This document shows, piece after piece, positions 8,699 through 17,450 of a DNA stretch of 64,000 nucleotides. The position numbers and the translations under genes are program-made. Each line of letters opens with the position of its first letter. Positions within the stretch are counted from its first letter, which is position 1. The notes under the pieces were generated by a model, which was not told where the DNA came from, did not search any database, and saw nothing but the letters and a program-made list of their open reading frames with translations. The DNA lies in contig NZ_CP136521.1 of assembly GCF_032814565.1 (NCBI RefSeq), forward strand, positions 2,948,501-3,012,500, read 5' to 3'. The stretch comes from Hwangdonia lutea (GTDB taxonomy: Bacteria > Bacteroidota > Bacteroidia > Flavobacteriales > Flavobacteriaceae).

Positions 8699-11473
8699 AT
8701 GAAAAAACTACTCTACTCATTTTTTTTATTCGTGGTGGTATTTGCTCAAGCTCAAGTGGTTACTACATCGCCTGCAATACCAACAGCTTCGGATGTTATT
8801 ACCATTACATTTGACGCCACTGGAACAGAATTGGATCGCTATGCTGGCGAAGTGTATGCACATACGGGTTTACTAACTTCTGCTTCAACAAGTAATTCCG
8901 ATTGGAAACATGTTATTGGTTCTTGGGGAGATAATGTAAATCAACCACAATTAACGCGCACGGGAACCAACACCTATCAATTAGTAATTACTCCAGATAT
9001 TCCAACTTTTTACAATTCAGGAACAGATGTTGTAACCGATATTGCTATTGTTTTTAGAAACAGTGCTGGAACGGCGCAATCAAGACCCGATATTTTTATT
9101 CCCATTTATGCCGCTGGTCTAAATGTTAGTATTACCAATCCTTCAGATGAATCGGTTTTTGATTTGGATGATAATATTACGATTAGTGCAGAATCTAGTA
9201 TAAATGCAGATTTAGAATTAAAGGTAAATAACGTTACTGAGCAAACAGCAAACAATACCACTACAATTTCCAAATCTTATACATTCACTTCAACAGGAGG
9301 TTATACTATTGAAGCCAGTGCTACCGAAAACAGCGAAACCAAAACAGAACAAATTTCAGTTTATGTAAAAACACCTACTCAAAACGAAGCCTTACCAACG
9401 GGTTTAAAAAATGGTTTTAACGATAATGGCGATGGTACCGTTACATTTGTTTTAGAGGCACCACTAAAAACCGATGTGTTTTTAATAGGCGGTTTTAATA
9501 ACTGGACACTCAACCAAACCTATCAAATGAAAAAAGATGGCGATATGTTTTGGTTAACCGTAAGTGGCTTGGATCCCAATACCGAATATGCCTATCAATA
9601 TTTTATCGATTATAGTATAAAGGTTGCTGACCCTTATTCAAAAAAAATACTGGACCCTGATAACGATCAGTATATATCAAACAGCACTTATCCAAACCTA
9701 ATGGCTTATCCAACTGGTGAAACCACTGGAATTGTTTCTACTTTTAAGATAAACGAAACCGATTATGTTTGGCAGAACACAACATTTACAAGGCCTGACA
9801 AAGAAAATATTATTATATATGAAATGCTTTTGCGTGATTTTACAGAAAGCAGTTCGTATCAAGAGGCCATAACGCATTTAGATTATTTACAAAACCTAGG
9901 TGTAAATGCCATAGAGTTAATGCCTATTAACGAATTTGAAGGCAACATAAGTTGGGGTTACAACCCGTCTTTTTATATGGCGTTGGATAAAGCCTATGGT
10001 ACAGCAAACGATTTAAAAGCATTTGTTGATGCCTGCCACCAGCGCGGAATGGCCGTAATTACAGATGTTGTTTTTAATCATTCTTATTCGCAATCGCCTT
10101 TGTTGCAAATGTATTGGGATAGCGCAAATAATCGTCCTGCAGCAAATAGTCCATATTACAACGCTACCAGCAATTTTGTTGATAATAGTGAGGTAGCTAG
10201 TTGGGGTCCGGATTTTAATCACGAGTCAGCATATACGGTTAAATTTTTTAACGATGTTTTAAGCTTTTGGATGGAGGAATATAAAATTGATGGTTTCCGT
10301 TTTGATTTTACCAAAGGATTATCAAATACTATTCATTCATCTCCAGATATTTGGGGTAGTAATTATGATGCTTCTAGAATTCAAAATTTAAAGGCTTTTG
10401 CAGATCATGTTTGGAACGAATCTCCAGGTAATGAAGCTTATGTTATTTATGAGCATTTATCAGATAACACAGAAGAAACGGAATTAGCAAATTACGGCAT
10501 TTTGCTTTGGGGAAATCTAAACCATAGTTTTAATCAAAATACCATGGGATATGCCACCGGTGCAGATATTTCGTGGGCATCGTACAGTAACAGAGGTTGG
10601 AATAATCCGCATATTGTAGGCTATATGGAAAGCCATGACGAAGAGCGTTTGATGGTTAAAAATTTGGCCTACGGAAATGTTAACGGCGGCTATAATGTTA
10701 AAGATTTAAGCACGGCTTTAGATAGGCAAGAAGCGGCTTCGGTTGTGTTTTATGGAATCCCGGGGCCAAAGATGCTTTGGCAATTTGGGGAATTAGGATA
10801 CGATAAAAGTATTAATTGTGATGGCGATATTGAAAACGGCACTTGTAGGTTGGATAAAAAACCTGTGGCTTGGACATTAGGTTACGATTCGGATTCAGAC
10901 CGATTGGACTTGTTTAATGTTACTGCAAAAATGATCCAATTAAAAAAACAATTTCCATCTACGTTTAACACCGATAACTTTAATCTTGACGTTGGTGGAT
11001 TGGTAAAACGTATCAATCTTTACGACAATGTTGGTAGTTTAGATGTCGTAATTATTGCAAATTTTGATGTTACCGCACAATCTGTAAACCCCAATTTTCC
11101 AGCAACCGGAACTTGGTACGATTCATTTTCAACCACAAGCATTAACGTTACCAATCCTACAGCAGCAATAAACTTACAGCCTGGTGAATACCGATTATAT
11201 TCACAAACCCAAAGTTTAAGTGTTGCAAATGTTGATAATAAAACGGTTATTAAAGCATACCCAAATCCAACTTCCAATTTTTTTCAGATAAATACATTGG
11301 TTGAATCGGTTTCAATTTTCGATTTAACAGGAAAGCAGGTAAAAACATTTAAGGGGAATTTTAATAAAGAACACCCTTTTAATATTTCGGATTTGGCGCC
11401 AAATGTCTATTTAGCTAAGATTAATAACAATTTAGACGAGCAGTTTACATTAAAAATCGTGAAATTAGACTAA
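8699..11473 (+). CDS. Secreted GH13 alpha-amylase-family enzyme with CBM48-like domain and T9SS tail
   Basis: The 924-residue protein opens with a Sec signal peptide, then N-terminal beta-sandwich modules, and a CBM48-like region around residues 240-320 (VFLIGGFNNWTLNQ). The GH13 barrel shows its four conserved regions: DVVFNHSYS; GFRFDFTKG with predicted nucleophile Asp536; VIYEHLSD with predicted acid/base Glu585; and GYMESHDEER with transition-state Asp647. The last ~75 residues (KAYPNPTSNFFQIN to LKIVKLD) are a type IX secretion sorting tail, so the enzyme is exported across the outer membrane and anchored or released. It should start surface hydrolysis of starch-like glucans for the SusCD complex. 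The exact linkage specificity (amylase, pullulanase-like or neopullulanase) cannot be read from motifs alone. Confidence 0.9.
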   Translation: MKKLLYSFFLFVVVFAQAQVVTTSPAIPTASDVITITFDATGTELDRYAGEVYAHTGLLTSASTSNSDWKHVIGSWGDNVNQPQLTRTGTNTYQLVITPDIPTFYNSGTDVVTDIAIVFRNSAGTAQSRPDIFIPIYAAGLNVSITNPSDESVFDLDDNITISAESSINADLELKVNNVTEQTANNTTTISKSYTFTSTGGYTIEASATENSETKTEQISVYVKTPTQNEALPTGLKNGFNDNGDGTVTFVLEAPLKTDVFLIGGFNNWTLNQTYQMKKDGDMFWLTVSGLDPNTEYAYQYFIDYSIKVADPYSKKILDPDNDQYISNSTYPNLMAYPTGETTGIVSTFKINETDYVWQNTTFTRPDKENIIIYEMLLRDFTESSSYQEAITHLDYLQNLGVNAIELMPINEFEGNISWGYNPSFYMALDKAYGTANDLKAFVDACHQRGMAVITDVVFNHSYSQSPLLQMYWDSANNRPAANSPYYNATSNFVDNSEVASWGPDFNHESAYTVKFFNDVLSFWMEEYKIDGFRFDFTKGLSNTIHSSPDIWGSNYDASRIQNLKAFADHVWNESPGNEAYVIYEHLSDNTEETELANYGILLWGNLNHSFNQNTMGYATGADISWASYSNRGWNNPHIVGYMESHDEERLMVKNLAYGNVNGGYNVKDLSTALDRQEAASVVFYGIPGPKMLWQFGELGYDKSINCDGDIENGTCRLDKKPVAWTLGYDSDSDRLDLFNVTAKMIQLKKQFPSTFNTDNFNLDVGGLVKRINLYDNVGSLDVVIIANFDVTAQSVNPNFPATGTWYDSFSTTSINVTNPTAAINLQPGEYRLYSQTQSLSVANVDNKTVIKAYPNPTSNFFQINTLVESVSIFDLTGKQVKTFKGNFNKEHPFNISDLAPNVYLAKINNNLDEQFTLKIVKLD

Positions 11474-11520
11474 ACTAAGAAGTAAGTTAGTCTGATGTTA
11501 TTCAATATTAGAAAAACAAA

Positions 11521-11553
11521 AACCCTTCAAATCTATAATTTGAAGGGTTTTTT
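11521..11553. terminator. Bidirectional terminator hairpin after the amylase gene, abutting the att repeat
   Basis: A 12-bp stem (AACCCTTCAAAT with ATTTGAAGGGTT) closes a 5-nt loop, with T-runs on both strands. It ends the amylase transcript. Read on the minus strand it is also placed exactly where a terminator for the ancestral, uninterrupted tmRNA gene would lie, because the 29-bp tmRNA-end repeat begins immediately after it. Confidence 0.8.
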
Positions 11554-11578
11554 AATACGCAATAAGTGGAGTCGGAGA
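11550..11578 (+). repeat. Left attachment-site repeat (29 bp, copy of the tmRNA 3' end)
   Basis: TTTTAATACGCAATAAG followed by TGGAGTCGGAGA is identical over 29 bp to positions 51455-51483. The last 12 bp are the complement of the tmRNA 3' end; the rest is its 3' flank. Beyond position 11578 the tmRNA sequence stops abruptly, so this is only a gene-end fragment. That is the usual signature of an element integrated at an RNA gene by a tyrosine recombinase. Confidence 0.85.
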
Positions 11579-11639
11579 CAACGACCATAAATTGAGCTTT
11601 CTAGTGTTTATAGGCCTTTCAAAAGGGGCTGATTTTAGT

Positions 11640-11659
11640 GGTCACCGAATTGGTCTCGA
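11640..11659 (+). repeat. 20-bp end repeat, left copy (candidate recombinase arm site)
   Basis: GGTCACCGAATTGGTCTCGA is identical to 51351-51370, in the same orientation. It lies 61 bp inside the left att repeat. Short repeats near the ends of integrative elements often bind the integrase N-terminal domain or an excision factor; that role is inferred. Confidence 0.5.
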
Positions 11660-11765
11660 TTTAACAAAATTTAACATTTGACTTTGGGTGCTAAGGTGGA
11701 AATACGATAAAGTGTATCAGATTTTATTTTTAGTATTATGGGAATTGTTAACTATACTAGATTAT

Positions 11766-11793
11766 CCCCCCTTTAATTGGTCTGTAAACCCCC
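11766..11793. promoter_or_regulatory. Paired C-run motif upstream of the first DUF4955 gene
   Basis: CCCCCC (11766-11771) and CCCCC (11789-11793) stand out in AT-rich DNA, 50 bp upstream of the start at 11843. Similar pairs precede other units of the island, so this is a candidate site for the hybrid two-component regulator. Evidence is by eye only. Confidence 0.35.
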
Positions 11794-11842
11794 ATAACCA
11801 ATTTAAGTTGATTTGTAAATTTGAAATGTAAAAACGACTGTT

Positions 11843-14398
11843 ATGATTAAAACTCTACGTCTTACTCTTCTATGCTTAATTTTATTTCAAACCCAACTAA
11901 AAGCTCAAAACCCGAGCCTATTGTATCAAAATTGGGTAGATGCTCAAATTAATAATACGGAGCCTATATTGCCAACCTTTAGTTATGCTGGTTACCATAA
12001 TGGGGAAGTTGGCTTGCCCTCATCCTTTTCACAACCTGTTTTTGATGTTACCAATTATGGAGCCGTGGCCGATGATGGAATTTCCGATAAATCAGCCATT
12101 ATGGCTACAATTGCAGCTGCAGAAGCTAACCCTAGTGGTGGCATCGTTTTTTTTCCTCCGGGACGATTTGTCGTGAACGACGATGCTGTAGATGATTTGA
12201 GCGAAGTTATAAGGATTTCAAAAAGCAACATTGTTATAAAAGGAAGTGGTTCTGGAATAGGTGGTACTGAGTTATACCAAAAAGATAATACAACGCACCC
12301 AGATATGGCAACAAAAGATTGGGTTTGTCCGTATCTATTTGTGTTCTGGAATGGCGAGGATTCAGTAAACACTTACATCACAGATGTTGTAGGTAATGCT
12401 GATAGAGAAACATTTACGCTACAGGTTGCAGATGCTTCATCAATTACTGTGGGGCAGTGGGTGGAGTTGTATCTTAAAGATACGAATTCTGCTTTGTTGG
12501 CCGAAGAATTGTCACCTTACACTACCTCAGACTTATATCAACCTTCAAATTTAAAGATTGTGAATGATGGTGTTCAGGTTAGGGAAGTGCACAAAGTTGT
12601 AGGCAAAAGTGGCAATACCATTACCTTTAAAGAGCCTATCCATAGAGCGGTAAACGCCACTTATGATTGGAAAATAAATAATTTTAAAGCACTCGAAGAG
12701 GTAGGTGTTCAAGATTTAAAATATACGGGTGGTTTCATCTGGAACCACATCCACCACAGGGCACCTCAAGAATTATATCCGGGTGAACCGGTAAACGGCC
12801 CGAACGCCTATTTGAGCTCATCGGGATGGAGCGGTATTCAGTTTAACCATGTGGTAAATGGGTGGATTTCCAATGTTGAGTTTTCAGATATGTCACAAGT
12901 AGCACAGTTTAAATTTTCTGCAAACTGTACAGCTTTAAACAATCGATACACAGGAAACCCCGGCCATAATTTTATTGTTACTAACTCTGCAACGGGTTGT
13001 TTTATCGGTAAAAATATAGATTATACGTCAGGAATATGGCATGGTGCTGGAGTTAATGCACTGTCGATAGGTAATGTGCTTTGGCGCAACGAGAGCCCGC
13101 AGAATGGTAATTCCGGAATGGAAATTCATGCCAGCCAACCCAGGGCGACATTGTTCGATGTTTGCAAAGGCGGTTTCTTTTTTAACCAAGGAGGTTCTAC
13201 AGGTGCGTTGCCCAATCACTTACGACACATGGTATTGTGGAATTTTGAAGGGGTTTCGTACCAAGCTACTGGGGTTAAATCGTGGCGACCCAATTCAGAA
13301 ACCAGATATGCCAAATTTTTAATGCCAATCATTTCTGGACTGCAAGGGTTTACTATGTCCACTGAGGCCAATCAATATCAAGAAAACGAATCGCAGGGAA
13401 CACCGGTTGATGAAGAATCGTTATATGAACATCAATTGGAATACCGATTGGGAAGCCTGCCAAGTTGGATTGACGAAGAAGCACCTAGTCCGTTTTATCC
13501 TATTTTTCATTACGAGGATTTTGGTGCTGTAAACCGTGGTTACTCGGTACAGGTTATAGCAAATCCCGATTCGCAGGACGAATCTAAAATAGGCAAAAGA
13601 ATAAGTGATATACCAGACGCAAGCGATTCCAATAATGAGTTTACCGAAACACGCCCTTCAGTTAGAATTCCAGCCAACCAAGCAAGAGATCAAAGAGCGC
13701 TTTCAATTGTAGGCACTTCTTCAAATACTAACTACGAATTAGAAGCTTGGGTTGTTATGCAAACTGTAGATGTTTCAACTAGCAACCCTTATATAAGAGT
13801 AGCCGACACTCACAAGTATATCAGTTTTTGGACTGAGCAACGCTATGCCAATGGTGGTATTTCAGCTTTAGAAGCTTATGTTTCTACAGATTATACCAAT
13901 AATGTATCTACTGCTACTTGGACCAATGTAACCTCTAGCCTTAACCAAATTGCGACTTCTGGCCAAAATCCGCAAACCTATATCAAGTCTGTATTAGATA
14001 TTTCGGCTTACAACAGTTCTAGTTTTACTTTAGCTTTTAAATATACTAGTAGCCCGTCTGCTTGGTCTCCAACTAATAGAAACGGTACGTTTTATATATC
14101 AGATGTTAAGTATTTTGTATCCAGTGCGCCACTATCAAGTCAAGTTTTTGTAGCTGAAAGTAAAACCATTAAGGTGTTTCCAAACCCAGTTTCCGATAGG
14201 TTATACATTCGCGTTGCAGACAATGCGTTTAAGATACATTCTGTAACGTTACTCAATGTGATGGGCAAAACAGTATATAAAAGTGAAAAAGCCTATGATG
14301 ACATTGATGTATCCCAATTGCCATCGGGCATATACTTTTTAAGGTTAAAGGACGCCAATAGCGACAATACCGTTACAAAAAAGGTCATGATACGATAA
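11843..14398 (+). CDS. Secreted DUF4955 / pectate-lyase-superfamily beta-helix protein with T9SS tail
   Basis: The 851-residue protein has a Sec signal peptide (to about AQNPS). Next is a right-handed beta-helix of the pectate-lyase-3/DUF4955 type, opening with FDVTNYGAVADDGISDKSAI and GGIVFFPPGRFVV and continuing to about residue 545. A beta-sandwich module follows (about residues 556-758) that is clearly homologous to the N-terminal module of the protein at 28821. It ends in a T9SS tail (KVFPNPVSDRLYIRV to KKVMIR). The catalytic domain is paralogous to the protein at 37254. No activity is known to me for DUF4955; the fold and the island context make a polysaccharide lyase or uronyl-modifying enzyme plausible. 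It is the first gene inside the left att site and is convergent with the DUF4861 gene. Confidence 0.78.
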   Translation: MIKTLRLTLLCLILFQTQLKAQNPSLLYQNWVDAQINNTEPILPTFSYAGYHNGEVGLPSSFSQPVFDVTNYGAVADDGISDKSAIMATIAAAEANPSGGIVFFPPGRFVVNDDAVDDLSEVIRISKSNIVIKGSGSGIGGTELYQKDNTTHPDMATKDWVCPYLFVFWNGEDSVNTYITDVVGNADRETFTLQVADASSITVGQWVELYLKDTNSALLAEELSPYTTSDLYQPSNLKIVNDGVQVREVHKVVGKSGNTITFKEPIHRAVNATYDWKINNFKALEEVGVQDLKYTGGFIWNHIHHRAPQELYPGEPVNGPNAYLSSSGWSGIQFNHVVNGWISNVEFSDMSQVAQFKFSANCTALNNRYTGNPGHNFIVTNSATGCFIGKNIDYTSGIWHGAGVNALSIGNVLWRNESPQNGNSGMEIHASQPRATLFDVCKGGFFFNQGGSTGALPNHLRHMVLWNFEGVSYQATGVKSWRPNSETRYAKFLMPIISGLQGFTMSTEANQYQENESQGTPVDEESLYEHQLEYRLGSLPSWIDEEAPSPFYPIFHYEDFGAVNRGYSVQVIANPDSQDESKIGKRISDIPDASDSNNEFTETRPSVRIPANQARDQRALSIVGTSSNTNYELEAWVVMQTVDVSTSNPYIRVADTHKYISFWTEQRYANGGISALEAYVSTDYTNNVSTATWTNVTSSLNQIATSGQNPQTYIKSVLDISAYNSSSFTLAFKYTSSPSAWSPTNRNGTFYISDVKYFVSSAPLSSQVFVAESKTIKVFPNPVSDRLYIRVADNAFKIHSVTLLNVMGKTVYKSEKAYDDIDVSQLPSGIYFLRLKDANSDNTVTKKVMIR

Positions 14399-14427
14399 GG
14401 TTTTATACCAATTTGATTTTATTTGAA

Positions 14428-14464
14428 TAAAAAAGGAGCGACAGAATATGTCGCTCCTTTTTTT
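14428..14464. terminator. Bidirectional terminator between convergent genes
   Basis: A 13-bp stem (AAAAGGAGCGACA with TGTCGCTCCTTTT) closes a 5-nt loop and is flanked by A- and T-runs. It serves both the DUF4955 gene ending at 14398 and the DUF4861 gene ending at 14492. Confidence 0.82.
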
Positions 14465-14491
14465 AGATGTATTTCAATGAATTGAAAATGA

Positions 14492-15670
14492 CTATTCTGT
14501 TAAAGTAACTTGTAAGGGATTATTTATTTTATTTGAAAAATCGTTTAAATAATTTTCCCATTCCTTCTTAGAGTCAAACTGACCACTTTTTTGCCAGGTA
14601 AAACCTGCATAATACACCACTTTGTTGTCTATTACATTAAGGTGTGTATAAGCATTACTGAGGTCTTTGGTGTCTACATCGTAAGTTTCAAAGTCAACAA
14701 AAAATTCTTTTGGAGCAACAATGGCCGTACCTATTTCAGAATCGGCGTGGGGCTGCCAATAGCTTACCCAGCCGTTCGCTTTGTTACCGGAAACCTTACC
14801 GTCTTTTTCGTGTAAAGTCAAACCTGCTGATATGTTTTTAACTCCTGTAATAGAGGTGTTGAATTTTGAAAAATTCTGCCCCAAATCCAAACTAATCACT
14901 TTTGATTCTTTTATGATATTTCCAGCAGCGTTCCAATTTTCGTACTCTAAATAAAAACAAGTTCGTAATGGGCCTGTGGTTATGGTACGCCATTTGGTGT
15001 AGTTTTTAGAGTAATAATAAGTGCTGTCCACTTTTACCGCAATACCGCCAACACCACGGCTTACCCCAACATGGAAATTGTCCAAGCCCTCGCCAGTATC
15101 TTCGTGGTAGGTGCCATCGGTTTCGGTTTCTTTTTTGTACCAATTGTTGATGATGGGATGCTCCACGCGCTTTAGCCACGCATCAACGCCACTCGAGAGT
15201 GTGCCACCGGGAACGTTGTCTTCAATCATTTTTTGTGCCGTTGGCCCATAAACACGAAAAGCGACTTTGTTGTTTTCCCATGCATAATCATCAGTACGCT
15301 CGGGTACAAAACGTGAGTAGCACAACTCTGGTGCTTTTGGTTTTTCTTCTTCGGTAACGGTTACTATTTTAAAAGTAGTTTCGGCATTGGCCTTAATTTT
15401 TGGTTGAAACAATATTATGTCCATAGTGCCATCACCATCCTTATCAACGGTTTGCGCAAGTTCTAGTTTATTTGTTTCTGTGTTTAGAATACCCGTTGTG
15501 GTAAGGTCTTCAACCTTTAAAAAAGATTTGGTTAATTCTACGGTTTCAAAAGTTCTTTCAACGTTTAGTGTGTTTTTAACGCTAATAGTTGTTGCTTTCT
15601 CCTTGTTTTCGCAAGAAGAAAGCAACATTAAAGTTGAAAAAAACAAAATCGATTTACTAAGTTGTTTCAT
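14492..15670 (-). CDS. DUF4861 family lipoprotein
   Basis: The protein has 392 residues from the chosen start (MKQLSKSILFF), which gives a good lipoprotein signal peptide with cysteine 20 (LLSSCEN); an upstream in-frame ATG at 15727 would add 19 implausible residues and overlap kduD. The core matches DUF4861: YSRFVPERTDDYAWENNKVA, FRVYGP, GVDAWLKRVEHPIINNWY, GEGLDNFHVGVSRGVGG and NYTKWRTITTGPLRT. The family is common in polyuronate utilisation loci but its biochemical role is not known to me. It lies in an operon with kduD and kduI, which hints at a role on unsaturated uronates or oligouronides in the periplasm. Confidence 0.82.
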   Translation of the reverse strand: MKQLSKSILFFSTLMLLSSCENKEKATTISVKNTLNVERTFETVELTKSFLKVEDLTTTGILNTETNKLELAQTVDKDGDGTMDIILFQPKIKANAETTFKIVTVTEEEKPKAPELCYSRFVPERTDDYAWENNKVAFRVYGPTAQKMIEDNVPGGTLSSGVDAWLKRVEHPIINNWYKKETETDGTYHEDTGEGLDNFHVGVSRGVGGIAVKVDSTYYYSKNYTKWRTITTGPLRTCFYLEYENWNAAGNIIKESKVISLDLGQNFSKFNTSITGVKNISAGLTLHEKDGKVSGNKANGWVSYWQPHADSEIGTAIVAPKEFFVDFETYDVDTKDLSNAYTHLNVIDNKVVYYAGFTWQKSGQFDSKKEWENYLNDFSNKINNPLQVTLTE

Positions 15671-15683
15671 CTGATTGTTATTT

Positions 15684-16472
15684 TTATTCGTTTGCTGGTT
15701 TACCAATGGTGGCCAAAATACCGCCATCTACATAAACTACGTGGCCGTTAACAAAATCACTAGCCTTTGATGCCAAAAATATAGCAGCGCCCTGCAAATC
15801 CTCGGGTTCTCCCCAACGTGCGGCAGGCGTTCGTTTTATAATAAACTCATTAAATGGATGACCGTCCACTCGGATCGGTGCCGTTTGGCTCGTGGCAAAA
15901 TAGCCCGGGCCAATACCGTTGGTTTGGATATTAAACTTCGCCCATTCGGTTGCCATACTTTGCGTGAGCATTTTTAAGCCCCCTTTGGCGGCAGCATAGG
16001 CACTAACTGTATCTCTGCCCAATTCACTCATCATGGAACAAATGTTTATGATTTTTCCGCCACCGCGCTCAATCATGCCTTTGGCTACGTATTTCGAAAC
16101 TATAAAAGGGCCTACTAGATCTACTTTTATAACTTGTTCAAAATCTTCTGTTTCCATCTCAACAATAGGTGTCCTTTTTATAATTCCTGCGTTGTTAACC
16201 AAAATATCAATGGGGCCAACCTCAGCTTCAATTTTTGTGATGGTGTCTTTAACGGCTTTATCGTCTGTAACATCAAATACATAACCATGGGCATTTAAAC
16301 CACAAGATTTGTATTCTTCAATAGCTTTTTTTAGAGAGTCTTCGGTGTGATGGTTTACAACAATGGTAGCGCCGGCATTTCCCAAACCTTTAGCCATAGC
16401 CATTCCTAAGCCATGTACAGCACCGGTTACAAGCGCTACTTTTCCTGTTAAATCAAATAATTTAGTGGACAT
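15684..16472 (-). CDS. kduD: 2-dehydro-3-deoxy-D-gluconate 5-dehydrogenase (KduD-like SDR)
   Basis: This 262-residue short-chain dehydrogenase has the Rossmann motif TGAVHGLGMAMAKG near residue 16, NNAG, a catalytic serine followed by YAAAKGG (Tyr and Lys of the SDR triad), and a C-terminal YVDGG. It is immediately downstream of kduI, so the expected reaction is reduction of 2,5-diketo-3-deoxygluconate to 2-keto-3-deoxygluconate with NAD(P)H. SDR families overlap in sequence, but this pairing makes KduD much the most likely identity. It is cytoplasmic. The gap to kduI is 21 nt, so the two genes share a transcript. Confidence 0.88.
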   Translation of the reverse strand: MSTKLFDLTGKVALVTGAVHGLGMAMAKGLGNAGATIVVNHHTEDSLKKAIEEYKSCGLNAHGYVFDVTDDKAVKDTITKIEAEVGPIDILVNNAGIIKRTPIVEMETEDFEQVIKVDLVGPFIVSKYVAKGMIERGGGKIINICSMMSELGRDTVSAYAAAKGGLKMLTQSMATEWAKFNIQTNGIGPGYFATSQTAPIRVDGHPFNEFIIKRTPAARWGEPEDLQGAAIFLASKASDFVNGHVVYVDGGILATIGKPANE

Positions 16473-16493
16473 ATTTTATGTATGTTTTAGTTG

Positions 16494-17336
16494 TTATCGT
16501 AACTCGTTAATTTTACAGTGATCCATGTCCCCGTAATCTAAGTTTTCGCCTGCCATTCCCCAGATAAAGGTGTAGCTGCTGGTTCCTGAGCCAGAGTGGA
16601 TGGACCATGGTGGAGAGATAACAGCTTGGTTATTGCCCATCCATATATGTCTAGTTTCTTGCGGTTGGCCCATGAAATGGCACACTGCTTGATCTTCTGG
16701 TACTTCAAAGTAAAAGTACACTTCCATACGTCTGTCATGCACGTGAGCTGGCATGGTGTTCCAGGAGCTTCCGGTTTTTAGTGTGGTCATACCCATTTGC
16801 AACTGGCAGACATCTACAACACTGTTAACAATGTATTTTCTAAGAATACGGGCGTTTGCGGTTTCTGGCGAGCCCAACTCGATAACCTCGACATCATTTG
16901 TACCGATTTTTTTGTTGGGAAAGGCCTTGTGTGCTGGTGTTGAATTTAAATAAAATAAAGCAGGATCATTTGCAGATTCACTACTAAAAACCACATCTTT
17001 ATTGCCCTGTCCAATATATAATGCCTCTTTGTGCTCCAATGTGTATTTGGTGCCATCGACGCTCACCGTTCCTGTCTGGCCTACGTTGATAATGCCCAAT
17101 TCTCTTCGTTGTAAAAAATATTCAGATTTTAAAGGATCAATAGTTTCCAATTTTAGCGGACTACCTGTTGGCACAGCACTTCCTGCAATAAACCTGTCGT
17201 AGTGTGTGTACACCAAGTTTATTTTATCTTGTTCCATTAAGTTTTCAATTAAAAACTCGTTTCTTAATCTTGCAGTGTCATAAGATTTAACATCCTGGGG
17301 AGAGGCTGCATATCTTGTTGAATAATGTGTTTTCAT
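16494..17336 (-). CDS. kduI: 5-dehydro-4-deoxy-D-glucuronate isomerase
   Basis: The 280-residue protein has the usual KduI length and family features: an N-terminal YSTRYAASPQDVKSYDT, YIGQGNKDVVF, and the cupin metal site NTMPAHVHDRRMEVYFYFE, which supplies two histidines and a glutamate, with a further histidine in PPWSIHSG. It isomerises 5-keto-4-deoxyuronate, formed spontaneously from unsaturated uronic acid, to 2,5-diketo-3-deoxygluconate. It is the first gene of a minus-strand operon kduI-kduD-DUF4861, driven by a promoter just upstream that shares an operator with the divergent lacI gene. Confidence 0.93.
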   Translation of the reverse strand: MKTHYSTRYAASPQDVKSYDTARLRNEFLIENLMEQDKINLVYTHYDRFIAGSAVPTGSPLKLETIDPLKSEYFLQRRELGIINVGQTGTVSVDGTKYTLEHKEALYIGQGNKDVVFSSESANDPALFYLNSTPAHKAFPNKKIGTNDVEVIELGSPETANARILRKYIVNSVVDVCQLQMGMTTLKTGSSWNTMPAHVHDRRMEVYFYFEVPEDQAVCHFMGQPQETRHIWMGNNQAVISPPWSIHSGSGTSSYTFIWGMAGENLDYGDMDHCKINELR

Positions 17337-17361
17337 ATTGTAAATTATGATTAATAAATGA

Positions 17362-17391
17362 CAAATATAGCTAATTTAATTCAAAATACAA
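17362..17391 (-). promoter_or_regulatory. Bacteroidota-type promoter of the kduI operon
   Basis: Read on the minus strand, TTG at 17391-17389 and TATATTTG at 17369-17362 are separated by 19 nt, matching the TTG / TAnnTTTG consensus. The -7 box lies 26 nt before the kduI start. The -33 box is inside one half of the 22-bp palindrome. Confidence 0.7.
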
Positions 17392-17404
17392 TCGATTGTA
17401 TTTT
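17383..17404. promoter_or_regulatory. 22-bp LacI-type operator in the kduI/lacI divergent promoter
   Basis: A perfect 22-bp palindrome whose core is AATACAATCGATTGTATT, with the central CG expected for a LacI-family operator. Its two halves carry the -33 TTG boxes of the two divergent promoters, so one bound repressor dimer would block both. The adjacent LacI protein is the obvious candidate; the inducer is probably a uronate intermediate. Confidence 0.8.
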
Positions 17405-17422
17405 ATTTAATTGTTATATTTG
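17396..17422 (+). promoter_or_regulatory. Bacteroidota-type promoter of the lacI-HTCS operon
   Basis: TTG (17396-17398), 16 nt, then TATATTTG (17415-17422). Transcription would start near 17428, leaving too little leader for a start at 17433 and favouring translation from 17451. Confidence 0.68.
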
Positions 17423-17450
17423 TTCGAGTTAAATGGGTGGATTATTAATA

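Larger units (their letters stand above)
11579..11842. other. Left-end non-coding region of the element
   Basis: No gene is seen in these 264 bp. It holds a 20-bp sequence (11640-11659) shared with the right end and a pair of C-runs (11766-11793) shared with other promoter regions of the island. Confidence 0.6.

Noticed and set aside
1-11473. The alpha-glucan locus as part of the mobile element
   Set aside because: The left att repeat begins after the amylase terminator, so this locus lies on the chromosomal side.
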